In this document: positions 46,190 through 57,130 of the stretch, in pieces | Layout: each line of letters opens with the position of its first letter | Numbering within the stretch: position 1 is the stretch's first letter | NCBI GenBank assembly: GCA_017979445.1 | Contig: CM030704.1 | Coordinates: forward strand, 13,623,658-13,687,657 | Reading direction: 5' to 3' | DNA from: Akebia trifoliata | Lineage: Eukaryota; Streptophyta; Magnoliopsida; Ranunculales; Lardizabalaceae | DNA length: 64,000 bases | Position numbers and translations under genes: made by a program | Notes under the pieces: model-generated | What the model was told of the DNA's origin: nothing | The model's database searches: none | Seen by the model: only the letters and a program-made list of their open reading frames with translations

Positions 46190-47340
46190 TGAATTGATTC
46201 GGCCAAAGATGGCATCCTTAAATGTAGTACCATTTGATCCGGTCAAGGTTGGTTGACTCTGGTAGTTCACTTCCATCATGATCTTGAAGTCTGACGACTT
46301 TTCCAGACAGTATTTCCTTAATGAATGAATTTCTCCAATTGGGTTCAGACTTTCTCCTATAGTCGAGGAGCAGTGTTCAATTTTGATAGTTAAATCCTTG
46401 ACTTGTAAATGATGAGTTTTGACATTTTTGTCAAATGCACGAATGACTTTTCTTAGATAAGCTTGCACATGGTACAGGGCTTTAACTCGTTTTCTTCGAT
46501 CAAGTTTAATTCTTCCTACTGCTGACGAACCCAGTCTACTTCTGACAACTGACTTTCTAACAGAACCCTGAGAGACAAAATCTCCATTTCAACTGGCAAG
46601 ACTGCTTCTATGCCATACACTAAGGAGTAGGGAGTAGCTCCGGTGAAGTATCGAATTGAGGTTCGATATGTCCATAGCGTGAATGATAATTTTTCTGATC
46701 AATCTCGATGTGATTGACACATTTTCCTGATGATAGTCTTGAGACTCTTACTAACTGCTTCAACCGTTCCATCGATCTGAGGACGGTAGGGGGATGATTT
46801 GTGATTCCGGATCTTCAACTTTAAACACAGAGTAGTGATTTATGCTTTGAAGTACGACCCATTATCAGATATCGATTCAAAAGGTATCCCCATATCGACT
46901 GATAATATATGATTTGCAACTTAAGATGTAGTGAGGATAATACTGATACATTTTATAACATCTCCTTTGATTCCATTGATATAAACGAGTATCTAGTCCA
47001 TGTTGAACAACACTCAAGCTTGTACCTAAAATACCCTCATATGATCACACGAACAAGTCTTTTGAAATTTCTGAGAAAATTCATTATCCCTTTGTGTTCC
47101 TCTAGAGATAAGATGGTTTCTATTTGAATCTCTTTAGGAATTTATTTCTGTTCCGAGGTCAATGACCTTTGCTTTCTTGAGCCCGACTCTTATCTTCTTG
47201 TCTTTGAAGCTAGATTATTAGTTAATTCGCTAATGCGCTCGAGATATTCAAAAATTTCTTTTGTACGATCAATTCAGAAGGGGCGACAGACACCTCTATA
47301 AACTCGACGAACTAACTTGATTCAATAGGAAAGAGTAGAC
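46190..47340 (-). pseudogene. pol: Pol remnant of element B
   Basis: Integrase C-terminal and core sequence (46190-46900, with SDNGSYF retained near 46858) is joined to the pre-RT spacer (about 47090-47340), skipping RT, both RNase H domains and the integrase zinc finger. The longest open part is 136 residues (46058-46468), out of frame with the C-terminal domain for part of its length. Stops and shifts occur throughout. The same deletion in A marks a shared non-autonomous lineage. Confidence 0.8.
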
Positions 47341-48240
47341 TCAATCTAAGGAAGACATGACCTTGCTAGAAAAAAAAAACTCGAGCTAACCCAAATGACC
47401 CATGAAAACTCAAGACTACCCAAAACGGGCTTGATGATAACTGAGACATTGCTTACAACCGGTAGGATTGAAACACTATGATTTTCAAAGAACAATTGGA
47501 TGATGTTGAGAACTTTTGAGGTCATTTCTGACTGTTGACTTGATATTGACGTTTACTCTAACTGACCGGATTTACAACCCTAGATAGACGATGGACGATT
47601 GAGCTTAGATACAATGATAACCCTTAAACCTCTTTGAAGGTGAATTTAACCAATTTCAGTGTCACCCCCTTGATAACATTTTAAATGAACCCTGAGATTT
47701 TATTGAATTTGGTGCACCAATCCATTAAAAAATTCATCCATTCAATGATTATTCAGAAGAAAAATAATTATGTTGCACTCTTGAAAAATATTGGAAAATA
47801 ATGTTTTTATTTCACAAATCTGATTATTTTTTGCAACATTTTTTGGTAGTTTTCCAAGGTCCATAAAAACTTTTCATGCAAAAATAGATCTTTTGCAAAT
47901 TTTTCCTTTTTTTCTTTTCTTTTGGAAAACATTTTCTTCTGGAAAACATTTTTTTTTAGAAAATATTTTTTTCTTAGAAAACATTTTTTTTCTAGAGAAT
48001 AACACTTTTTCTGGAAAACACTTCTTTTGGAAAATATTTTATTCTGGAAAATATATTTTCTGAAAAATGTTTCTTCTAAAGAAGCCTTCTTTTGGAAAAT
48101 AATCTCCTTTGAAAAATATTTTCTTTCTCTTCTTTGAAAATTCGATTTCCATTTTGATTTAACTGGCCCGGTCCATCATGATTGTTGGATCGGGATGGAC
48201 TGGGTCATTATTGTAAAAGAATGGACTCTTTACTGGGTCG
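47340..48240 (-). other. Non-coding stretch of element B with GGAAAACATTTT-like repeats
   Basis: 47340-47730 matches A 22680-23120 (e.g. the GTGTCACCCCCTTGATAACA segment). 47880-48130 is a degenerate tandem run of TGGAAAACATTTTTTT-like words, shorter in A (22440-22560). No coding potential. Confidence 0.6.
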
Positions 48241-49160
48241 GTGCACCCATTTTAATTTTCAAAAATAAAATTTCTTTGATCCTTGAGGACAATCATACAC
48301 CTTGATCTCATCATTCACATCACTCACATACATTCATCAATCACATGCATTCATTCAATAAACAACCCGGGAACACCCACGATAAGTTCGAGTCGTGACC
48401 TACTGGGACGGTTTCTAGACTCTAAGCTTACTACGTGCAATGCATTTTCATCTAGCCACCCTTGCCCAAGCACACCTATATACCTTTCGAGACATGGTGA
48501 CTTGGTTTGATATACCGTGTAGGTGATAATCTAAAACCTCAATTCACTTCTCTGAAGCCAAAAACAGCAGTTTGATCTCCAGTTGAGAGGTGGCGCACAA
48601 TGCTGAGCAAGGGCCCACTTAAATACCTCTCGTCTAGAATAGACGTAGTCTATCCCCCTCGTACAGTAGGGTACAGCGGGGCAAGATCTTGCTTAGGCAC
48701 CGGTTTTGACCAAGAAGTGCAATTGATATACTTAGATTACCTTTTATACCTAGGGTACGAGTCAAGAGTTGTAGCTTTCATAAATGGTTTGGCATCCCAC
48801 AAGGGGACCGACCACGTACTAGTACTACGTTGGCAATCGGGACATGTGACTGTGTGGCTTACAAATAGGTCAAAGGCTCAGGTCACTCCAGCCTGGGTGC
48901 ATCAACATGTCTCTCAGAATCACCTGATCAGACGGTATTGATGCCCCAGTTCGATATACCCTAAGGTACGTGACTGGAGTTGTGAGTTTCATGAATGACG
49001 TCGCATCTCTGAGGAGACCGGGCCACGCACTAGTGCCACGTTGGCTAAATGGGACGTGTAAGTGCTCAAAACAGTAAACGTGCATGTGGTGTGTGCAAAA
49101 CAGGGTGGGGTGTGCCCGGGGCCTTTTCCAAACAAATGGGCCCATGGCCCTGATCATACA
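48240..49160. repeat. Conserved 5' internal block of element B
   Basis: Counterpart of A 21400-22350. Contains the duplicated CACGTACTAGTACTACG and CACGCACTAGTGCCACG boxes (about 48809 and 49023), each part of a larger repeat. Confidence 0.7.
48600..48941 (+). CDS. Open frame of unknown function, antisense in element B, conserved in A
   Basis: 113 residues, MLSKGPLKYLSSRID at the start, GFDQEVQLIYLDYLL and INGLASHKGTDHVL in the middle. Similar to the frame at 21625-21954 in A; most differences between the two look like single-residue changes. No recognised domain. Coding status unproven; the two elements are close relatives and little time has passed for a neutral frame to be lost. Confidence 0.3.
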   Translation: MLSKGPLKYLSSRIDVVYPPRTVGYSGARSCLGTGFDQEVQLIYLDYLLYLGYESRVVAFINGLASHKGTDHVLVLRWQSGHVTVWLTNRSKAQVTPAWVHQHVSQNHLIRRY

Positions 49161-51063
49161 TTTAATCAAAACCAAAATCATTCAAATCATATGAATATTC
49201 AATTAAAATCACATTATTCCCATCACATAAGCACATTAACGTTACGATCAACATCAATCATGTATCTCAAGCAAGATCATGGTAAATTAATCAATAAATA
49301 TGGCATATGATAATGAATTAAATCTGATCATTGCAATAAGCATGATTTTGTGACTTTCATAGTCCAATCAAAGGTTGTTTTGAGCGATCCTAAATAAATT
49401 AGGATTCCCAAGAATATTAGACTAAGGATGGAGATACACTGGGTGGAACAAAAGGTGATTTTCATTTTTTTTTTTAATTGATTTTTCCTTTAAAAAAAAC
49501 CTTTTTCTGTCCATTTTTTCTTTTAATAGAAGTACGAGACCCCAAAAAATATCATTTTCTTTAATATATGCGTTTGTCTATTACACTCATAGGAAGGAAG
49601 AAAGGGGGAAGAAAGAGAGAGAGAAAAAAAAAAAAACATTAAAAAAAAAAATTAAAATCCAACACCCCAAATGCCCGTTGTTATTATAGCGTTCAAAGAA
49701 AAACTCCATCCGCGACCGGATCTGAAACTCTTCTTAGAATCCAGATTGTGTTGGATTGAAAATTTTTTATTTGCTTAATGATTCTATCGATCTCGACCAA
49801 TCGACCAATCTATTTATTAAGAGAGCAAAACAATCCAAAAAAATTTTGAATTGATGAACCCCAGAATTTCCATAGCAATGGCCGGTTTTAATAAAATCAA
49901 AGAACCGATGTTCTGATTTTTAATTTTTGATCGATCTCGCTATATTCAAATCAAAAGGAAATTGGGAATTGATCCTCTTCTCGGAAATTTAGGATTTTCT
50001 AACGATCTGGACAAGAGAACAAGCTGAAAAATTTTCGTTAAGAAACCCTCTTTAGGTAGCAATCGATCAGAATCGGATTCAATTCGAATAATGCAATGAT
50101 CTCAAGGTCTGAAACGCAAAATCCAACCCTTCCAATCGTGATTCAAGCTTTCAAACACAGTCTAAAATACGCCTTTGCTCGACGAACGAATCAGAGATTG
50201 GTAGATAACAAAACGAAACATTCAATGAAGATCTCTAGTTCTTCAAGTGAAATCCATCGTTTTACTTAAAAATGGTTTCTAACGATCTGAATCAGCACCC
50301 CATTAAACCTCCTTCGACAGTTGAACAACAAAGATGATCCCCATTAATCTGTTTTAGATCAAATAAATATCAAAGGGGGCCATCGAGTTAGAGTTCTGTA
50401 TCAGGAGAACTCGGCATCTTTTTATTTTTCTCTTTTTTGAAAAGAAACATGATCGATCATGTAAAACCGATCCCTCCATGAGAACGCCCCCATCGTTCTC
50501 TGTTGAAGACGATGGAGTTTGGGGAAGAAGACATAAACAAATTTTTTTTTTTTTAAAATGATGAAGAATGGTTAGAATAAAATAAAACGTTTATTTTGCT
50601 AACCGCACCCCAATTGAAAACATGTTTGGAAGTTGTTGCCAACAGCCCAAAACTTTTTTTTTTTATTTTTTTTTTCTCATGCTTTTTTTTTTGTTAGTGG
50701 ACAGCAACACACAAAACAAATTGATTTTTTAAGTGCTGTTTTTCCTTCTTGCTTGACATAGGCAGCACAACACTAACTTGAAAATCACCCTTCTTTTTTT
50801 TTTTTTTTGGTTTATTATTCCATCCTTCAAAAAAATTATCTTTTGGAATTCTTCATTATTTAAAATCACTCTATGCAACTCTCGATTGAACCATAAAACG
50901 AACATGCCAAAATCGAATATTCAAAGTCCAAACACGTGACCAACAATCGAACGAAATATAAAGAAATAAATAAATAAAATGAGCAAAAAATAAATAAATA
51001 AAACATCCTAGGTTGCTTCAGCAATGCTCCCATACTTGGGGTTTTTCAAGTTTGATCCTCAAT
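49160..51063 (-). other. Non-coding leader region of element B
   Basis: Between PBS and the conserved block: AT-rich, with poly-T runs (50640-50830), GGCAGCA-like words and no frame with recognisable motifs. No gene seen. Confidence 0.6.
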
Positions 51064-51082
51064 GTCCCCAGTGGAGTCGCCA
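51064..51082 (-). promoter_or_regulatory. Primer-binding site of element B
   Basis: Minus strand TGGCGACTCCACTGGGGAC, one base from the 5' LTR. Complements GGAGTCGCCA, as at a tRNA-Arg 3' end. Confidence 0.9.
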
Positions 51083-51083
51083 C

Positions 51084-52865
51084 TGAAAGCGCCCTCGATC
51101 CGCGGGGTGTGCGGATCCGCTTTTGACCCTTGAGGTTTGGGAGTCGCCACCTAGTTATTACGGTCTAGGAACCAAATTGACCCTTAAATGGATAAAAAAG
51201 AACTAATCTACTATAGAAATCTGAATCCGGGGATCATGTTACGGGGTTGGAAGGTGTTAGGCACCAACCCCGCCCGGCCAATGCCGGTCTCTACTTATCC
51301 CAAATAGATCTACATCGCTAATGATAAACCTAGATTAAAAAAAATAAAAATTAACTTACCTTTGATCTGCAAAAGTATTATTCCCTCAGATCTGGTGAAA
51401 ATGGCTCCTTGTACCGTATTCCTTACTTCATTCTATCTCCGGATCTGATTTCTGATATCCGAGGTAAGGTATCTCCTTCTTGGATCTGGATGCTTCGAAT
51501 TTGTTGTGAATTTTTGGGATGTTTTTGAGAGGTTTTGGGTGTTTTTTTAGGCTAAAATCGGAGTAGGGGTGTTAGGGAAGGAGTTGGGGCTCCAAAATTA
51601 GGGTTTTGGGGAGGTTATGGAGGCTTCTTCACCTACTTTTTCTATGGTTTTTTCTTTGATACGAAAATAGGGTGTGGAGGCTCCTATTTATAAAGTTTTT
51701 AGAAGCATTAGGGTTTGATTAGGGTTTCTTTTAGGGTTTCAATTAGGGTTTTGACTTAGCTTTTAGGGTTTTAGGGTTTTGACTTTAGTCTTATGAAATT
51801 GACTTGATTAGTTTTAGATTAGGGTTTGGATTTAGGGTTTTGACCTTAGTCTTATGAGATTGACTTGATTAGTTTAGATTAGGGTTTTAATTTAGGGTTT
51901 TGACTTTAGTCTTATGAGATTGACTTTAATTTTGATTTCAGTCCTGCTTGATTGACTTTAATTTTGACTTCAGTCTCACTTGATTGACCTTGACTTCAGT
52001 CTTGCTTGATTTACTTTTATTTTGACTTTGGTCTTATTTGATTGACTTTAATATCTTGACTTTAGTCTTGCTTAATTGATTTTAAATTTTTGGAGAACCC
52101 CTTTCTATTATATCTTTAATTCTTTGAACCCCCAAATGGAGGGGTCCTTAAAGAAATATCCCACGAACCCTCAACAATTTTGCCTGAGAGTCCAATTAAT
52201 CGATTTTTTAGGTTCAACTTTTTAAATTAATTTCATTAATGTTTCACTTTAATTATTTAATGTTTTATTTATTAATTTCGAATTTTTTAATTATGAAAAT
52301 TGTGAAATTACCGTTTTGCCCTCGGAGAGGATTTTTTACGTTTTAAGTCATTTTTCAATGTTCCAGGATGTTTTGGAATCAGTTTTTCGTAAGGAATTCA
52401 ATGGGAATGTTGGTTTTTGTCATTTATGAAGTTTTTTGTATGAAATGATCGTGAACTTTATGAGGGGTATTTTCGTAATTTTGTCAAATTTTGTGAAAAT
52501 TGGCGCAGTGGTTTACTTGGTTTCGATTTGTTGTTTTATGTGTTTGAACGGATTTTCCTAAGCGTAATGTAGGCTCTAAGGTTGTTTTGAGGTTAGGGGT
52601 ATTTTGGCAATTTAATCATTTTTAGTGATTTTTATCGTGAAGCTTCTTTTTGGTTTGCAAGATGATGATTTCTATGTTTCTAGGGTCGTATTTTCCTAGC
52701 GTAGCGTGGTTTCTAAGTTTTGTCAGTTCGAGATACCTCATCCGGATTTCTGAAACATACTGGGTAACAAAATAAAGCAATGGAATAGACATCCATTATT
52801 GGGAACCTTTGCGATCGGGTTGACGACTTGATTAATCAGGCGGATGCAAAAATGGGGTGTCTACA
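51084..52865 (-). repeat. 5' LTR of element B
   Basis: 1782 bp, about 99% identical by eye to the 3' LTR: one T in a T run near 51535, TTTTAGA for TTTAGA near 51813, a small cluster near 52758, and scattered single changes. U5 hairpin at 51243-51271, PBS-like decamer at 51140-51149, terminal GATCCGC/GCGGATC inverted repeat at 51097-51117. Confidence 0.95.
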
Positions 52866-52870
52866 GGTTC
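52866..52870. repeat. Target-site duplication of element B, right copy (GGTTC)
   Basis: Identical to 41333-41337; element C continues from here with ATCGCTCCTTATCCC, as in 36109 onward. Confidence 0.95.
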
Positions 52871-53520
52871 ATCGCTCCTTATCCCTACAACCATCATTTT
52901 ATCATCAATTCAATATTTGTTAGAATCGTGATTTATGTTGGATCACCTAAAGTGATCCTTGATGAACCATAAATAAATAAAAAAATAAAAAAAAAATTGA
53001 TAAAAAGAAAATAATGTCAAACTAGGGGCATTTAGAAAAAAATCAAAATAATTGATAGAAAAGAGAGAATATCAAACTAGGGGCATTTTGGGAAGTTGAG
53101 CCGTATATCTTTTCTTTCTAAACCATATCTTAAGCCCACCTATTAAATCCTCATGAATGCTAATTGACTCAGTTACGGTGCAGGGAACCAATAAATTGTC
53201 GAGTTGGTTTTTCAAAATCATCAAGAAGAAAGAACGTCCGCTAAATCGAAAACGCAAAAGGACGACTTTGGCAAAAGTTAGGGCATAACGATAAAAAAAA
53301 AAGGCCTGCTAGGTTGAAAATCGAAAATACGACCTAGGAAAAAATCAAGGCATTATCAGAAAAAGAAAAGAAAAACCCGCTAGGTTGAAAACCTTGAAAG
53401 ACAACCTAAGAAAAAATTAGGGCATCATCAAATGGGAGGAAAGGTCTCATCAAGAAGAAAAATTCAAAAGGAAGCTTGTGCAGAAACTAGGAAATGCAGA
53501 ACCATTCAAGCCACAACATT
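52866..53520 (+). repeat. Element C internal region 2, continued after B
   Basis: Matches 36106-36750. Holds the hairpin cluster again (about 53240-53430; e.g. TAGGTTG/CAACCTA). It stops at ACATT (53516-53520), where LTR sequence begins. Confidence 0.9.
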
Positions 53521-54767
53521 ACGCTTTGGAAAACTCTTTCATACACATAAAACAACAAATTGAAACCAAATAAATCATTTCTCTAATTTTCATAAAATTC
53601 GATAAAATTATGAAAATGCCCTCATAAAATTCATGACTATTTCGCACAAAAAATTTCATAAATGACACAAACCAATATTACCTTTGAATTCCTTACGAAA
53701 AATCGATTCCAAAACATCCTGGAACATTGAAAAACGACTTAAAATGCAAAAAGTAAAAGTCCTCTCCGAGGGCAAAATGATAATTTTATAATTTTAATAT
53801 TTAAAAATTCTGAAATTAATAATTAAAAAATTAATCAATGTAAAGTGAAATCCTAATTAAAATTAAAGTCAATCAAGTAAGACTTAAGTCAAAACCCTAA
53901 ATTCTAGTCAATCAAGTAAGACTGAAGTCAAAATCCTAAAAGAATTCTAATGAAACTCTAAAACTATCTAAAAGAATTCTTATTAAACTCTAAAACTATC
54001 TAAAAGAGATATAATTAAACTCTAAAACTATCTAAAAGAATTTTAATTAAACTCTAAAACTATCTAAAAAAATTATAATTAAACTCTAAAACTACCTAAA
54101 AGAAACATAATCTAACTCTAACTCTATCTAAAAAATTCTTTAAAAAATCTATAAATAAGGGTCTCTACAACCTATTTTCGGATCAAAAAATAAACCCTAA
54201 GAAAAATTGGTCAAAAAGCTTCCCTAGCCTCCTTCAAACCTTAATTTTGAAGTCCTAACTCCTTACCTAACATCCATACCTAAACTTTAGCTGAAAAAAC
54301 ACCCACAAACCCTTCTAAAATACCTTGAAATCCATAACGAAAAAATAAAAAAATTCATAGATCTAAGAAGAAGATACCTCAACTTGGAGATCCAAAATCA
54401 GATCCGATGATGGGCGAGTAGCAAGGAAATACATACGAGGATACTCTCCGCCAGTGCTAAGGGAATCGTTGTAATCCGCGAGGTAATTTTTTTATTATTA
54501 TTATTATTATTATTTGTTGTGGTCTACTATGCAATGTAATTATTTTTTGGAAATTAGTAGAGATCGATGTTTGCTGGGTGGGGTTGGTGCCTAACACCTT
54601 TCAACCCCGTAACGTGATCCCCGAACCTGTATTTTCTTTCGTAGATTAGTGTTATTTGCCTTTTAGAGTCAATGTTCGGTTCCTAAACTATAATAACTAG
54701 GCGACGACTCCTAAACCTCAAAAATCAAAAGTGGATCCGCACACCCTGCGGATCGAGGGCGCTTTCA
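53516..54767 (+). repeat. LTR3 of element C, 5'-deleted
   Basis: Begins at the equivalent of LTR2 position 38576 and ends GGGCGCTTTCA at 54767. About 300 bp of the LTR start, the PPT and some 1.5 kb of internal sequence are gone; ACATT is shared by both parents of the join. TATAAATAA near 54150 and GGTAAT at 54482. Confidence 0.9.
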
Positions 54768-55460
54768 CCCATATCGACTGATAATATGTGTTTGGACGAA
54801 CTTGGCAACTTTGGATGCAGTGAAAATAGCATATGAAGTGGCCTCCACTCATTTTGTAAAGTAATCAATGGCCGCGAGAATGTACTCATGTCCATTCGAT
54901 GCTTTAGGTGTGATCTTGCCAATTATATCAATTTCCTAGACAAAAAGTGGCCATGACGAAGTCAAACCAATTAACTGAGATGGAGGTACATGTTTGAGGT
55001 TAGCATGTACTTGACATTTATGGCAGGTCTTGACCAGGTGATGACAGTCTGTTTCCATTGTTGGCCAATAATATCCCTGTCTCATGATTTGTTTGGCTAA
55101 TATTTTCCCACTCATATGCGATCCACAGTCTCCAGAATGCAACTCTTCCATTATCCGTTTAACTTGATTTTCGTCAACACATGACAAATAAATTCTGTCA
55201 TAGATCTCTTATACAATTTTCCTACGCACAGGATGAATTGGGATGCAAATCTTCATAAGATTTATCGTTCTTTCCTTGATGCTTCAATTGGGAACTCTTA
55301 TTTTTTCAATACTTCCTTGATGTCAGCATACCATGGCTTTCCGTCAAGGAGTCGAGCAATGATGTCGACCTGATGATAGTACACAGGTTTATCTTTTATT
55401 TTGACAGTGATAGGCTTTAATTTCATGCTTGTAGGCAAATGGATCATTGAAAAAATAGTA
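54768..55460 (-). pseudogene. pol: Integrase N-terminal part of element E
   Basis: 54936-55187 is open and has the HHCC finger (LHSGDCGSHMSG, KTCHKC). The first part of the catalytic core lies at 54768-54930 (a frameshift or stop near 54930). Upstream, 55200-55460 is decayed linker. Continues at 33304. Confidence 0.85.
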
Positions 55461-55479
55461 GCCAGAGCGTCAACAAATC

Positions 55480-55860
55480 AGTTCTCTTCCCTTGACAGAT
55501 GTTGGAATAAGATGGCTTTGAACTTCCTTACTAAATTTAGTAGATACTCGTGATACGATTTCAGTTTCACGTCCTTAGTTTTCCATTCTTCTAACGACTG
55601 ATATATGATCAAGGCTGAATCTCCGAATACTTCAATTTTTATGATACTTAGATTCAAAGTAGTTTCGAGTCCGACAATGCATGCTTCGTATTCAGATGTA
55701 TTATTAGTATTAGAGAAAACTAGCTTAATAGCGATCTAAACGTGGCATCCTTCAAGAGAGAACAAGACTGCCCTTATTCTATACCCATTCTGATTCGTCG
55801 CTCAATCAAAGTATAACTGTCATACTTTGTCTCATGATTCTTCTTCAAGGCTCAAGATAT
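55480..55860 (-). pseudogene. pol: Second RNase H of element E
   Basis: Matches D 6747-7085 at DNA level. Recognisable words translate to NTSEYEACIVGLE-like and IEVFGDSALII-like segments, with stops and shifts throughout. Confidence 0.75.
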
Positions 55861-55869
55861 TTTCATTTG

Positions 55870-57130
55870 AGAATTGATCGATAGGTCTTGTATCTTCTGC
55901 CACTGGGTGATCAGCCAAGTATTATGTTATTCTATTCCCTTGACAGACTTTTGCGTAACATGCGTAATGTCGAATTCTGATAACAACAACCATCGCTAGT
56001 CCTTCCTATCAATGCCGGCTTCTCAAAGAAATACTTTAGGGGGTCCATCCGAGATAACAGAATGACTGAATGAGAGAGCATGTAGTACTGAAGCTTTTGA
56101 GTAGCCCATACTAGTGCTAGGCAGGTCTTTTCGAGAGTTGAATATTTTTGTTCATACTCTAACATCTTTCTTACTGATATAGTAGATGGCCCTCTCTTTG
56201 TGACTTTCTTTGTCGTACTATGTCAGCATGCATCCCATAGCTTCTTCCATGACTAACAAGTAAAGGAGAAAAGGTTCACCCGGGGTAAGCGGAACCAAAA
56301 TGGGTAGATTTGAGAGATACTCCTTAACTTGATCGAAGGCTTTTTGGCATTGCTCATTCCATATGATCGACTCGTTCTTCTTGAGAAGCTTAAATTTAGG
56401 TTCGCACACATTAGTAGGCTGAGCGATGAATCTGCTAACATACTGAATTTTGCCTAAGAACCCTCGAATCTATTTTTTAGTCTTAGGAAGTGCCATTTCT
56501 TGTATAGCTTTGATATTTCCAAGGTCCATTTCAATTCCATTTTTGACTGACCATGAATCTTAACAATTTTCCAGAAGTTGCTCCGAATACTCATTTTTGA
56601 GGAGTGAGACGCAACTGGTATTTTTTAATCCTTATGAGAAAATTTTCTAGTACAACGACGTGTCCCGATCGTTCTTTAGATTTTATTATCATGTCATCTA
56701 CATAAACCTCGACTTCCTTGTGTATCATGTCATGTAATAAGGTCGTAGCTACTCTCTGATAGATGGCCACAACGTTCATCAAGCCAAAAGGCATGACTTT
56801 GTAGCAAAAGGTTCCCCATTGTGTGATGAATGGTCCATCTTTATTTGGTTGTATCCCGAAAACCCATCCATAAACGAAACCATGGCATGCCCTGCTATAT
56901 TATCGACCAATACATCTATGTGAGGTAACGGAAAGCTATCCTTTGGACTAGCCTTATTTAAATCTCTGAAATCCACACACGTTCTCACTTTTCCATCTTT
57001 TTTTGGAACTAGGACTATATTAGCAATCCATTTTGGGTACTCCACCACTTATAAGAATCCAGCATTGATTTGTTTGGTTACTTCTTCTTTAATTTTCAAA
57101 GTTCATTCTGGCTTCATACATCGGAGTTTC
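55870..57130 (-). pseudogene. pol: Reverse transcriptase and RNase H of element E
   Basis: Pieces: 56779-57048 (VRTCVDFRDLNKASPKD, FMDGFSGYNQIKM), 56591-56794 (YVDDMIIKS, both Asp kept), 56218-56441 (WNEQCQKAFDQVKEYLS) and 55932-56165 (CLALVWATQKLQYY). A deletion of about 15 bases lies near 56834, and several shifts separate the pieces. Shorter pieces than in D imply greater age. Confidence 0.85.

Larger units (their letters stand above)
41338..52865 (-). mobile_element. Element B: complete, young, non-autonomous Tat retrotransposon
   Basis: 11.5 kb with two LTRs of 1782 bp each, PBS (51064-51082), PPT (43120-43132) and a perfect five-base target duplication. The internal region has a 5' non-coding part, the conserved antisense frame, a deleted pol remnant, hairpin cluster and 33-bp array. 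By eye the LTRs differ at about 15 positions, so the insertion is recent. With no RT or complete integrase it must have been mobilised by proteins of another element. Confidence 0.95.
33305..54767 (+). mobile_element. Element C: non-coding element with three LTRs and two internal regions, holding element B
   Basis: Order on plus: LTR1 (33305-34812), PBS, internal 1 (34833-38264), PPT, LTR2 (38278-39854), PBS, internal 2 (39875-53520 without B), LTR3 (53516-54767, start deleted). One target duplication, CCCAT, flanks the whole. Internal 1 and 2 are homologous, about 3.4 kb before deletion, and hold no gag or pol, so this is a large non-autonomous derivative (LARD-like). It keeps PBS, PPT, hairpin cluster and LTR signals. 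B sits in internal 2 at 41338-52865. Confidence 0.9.
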
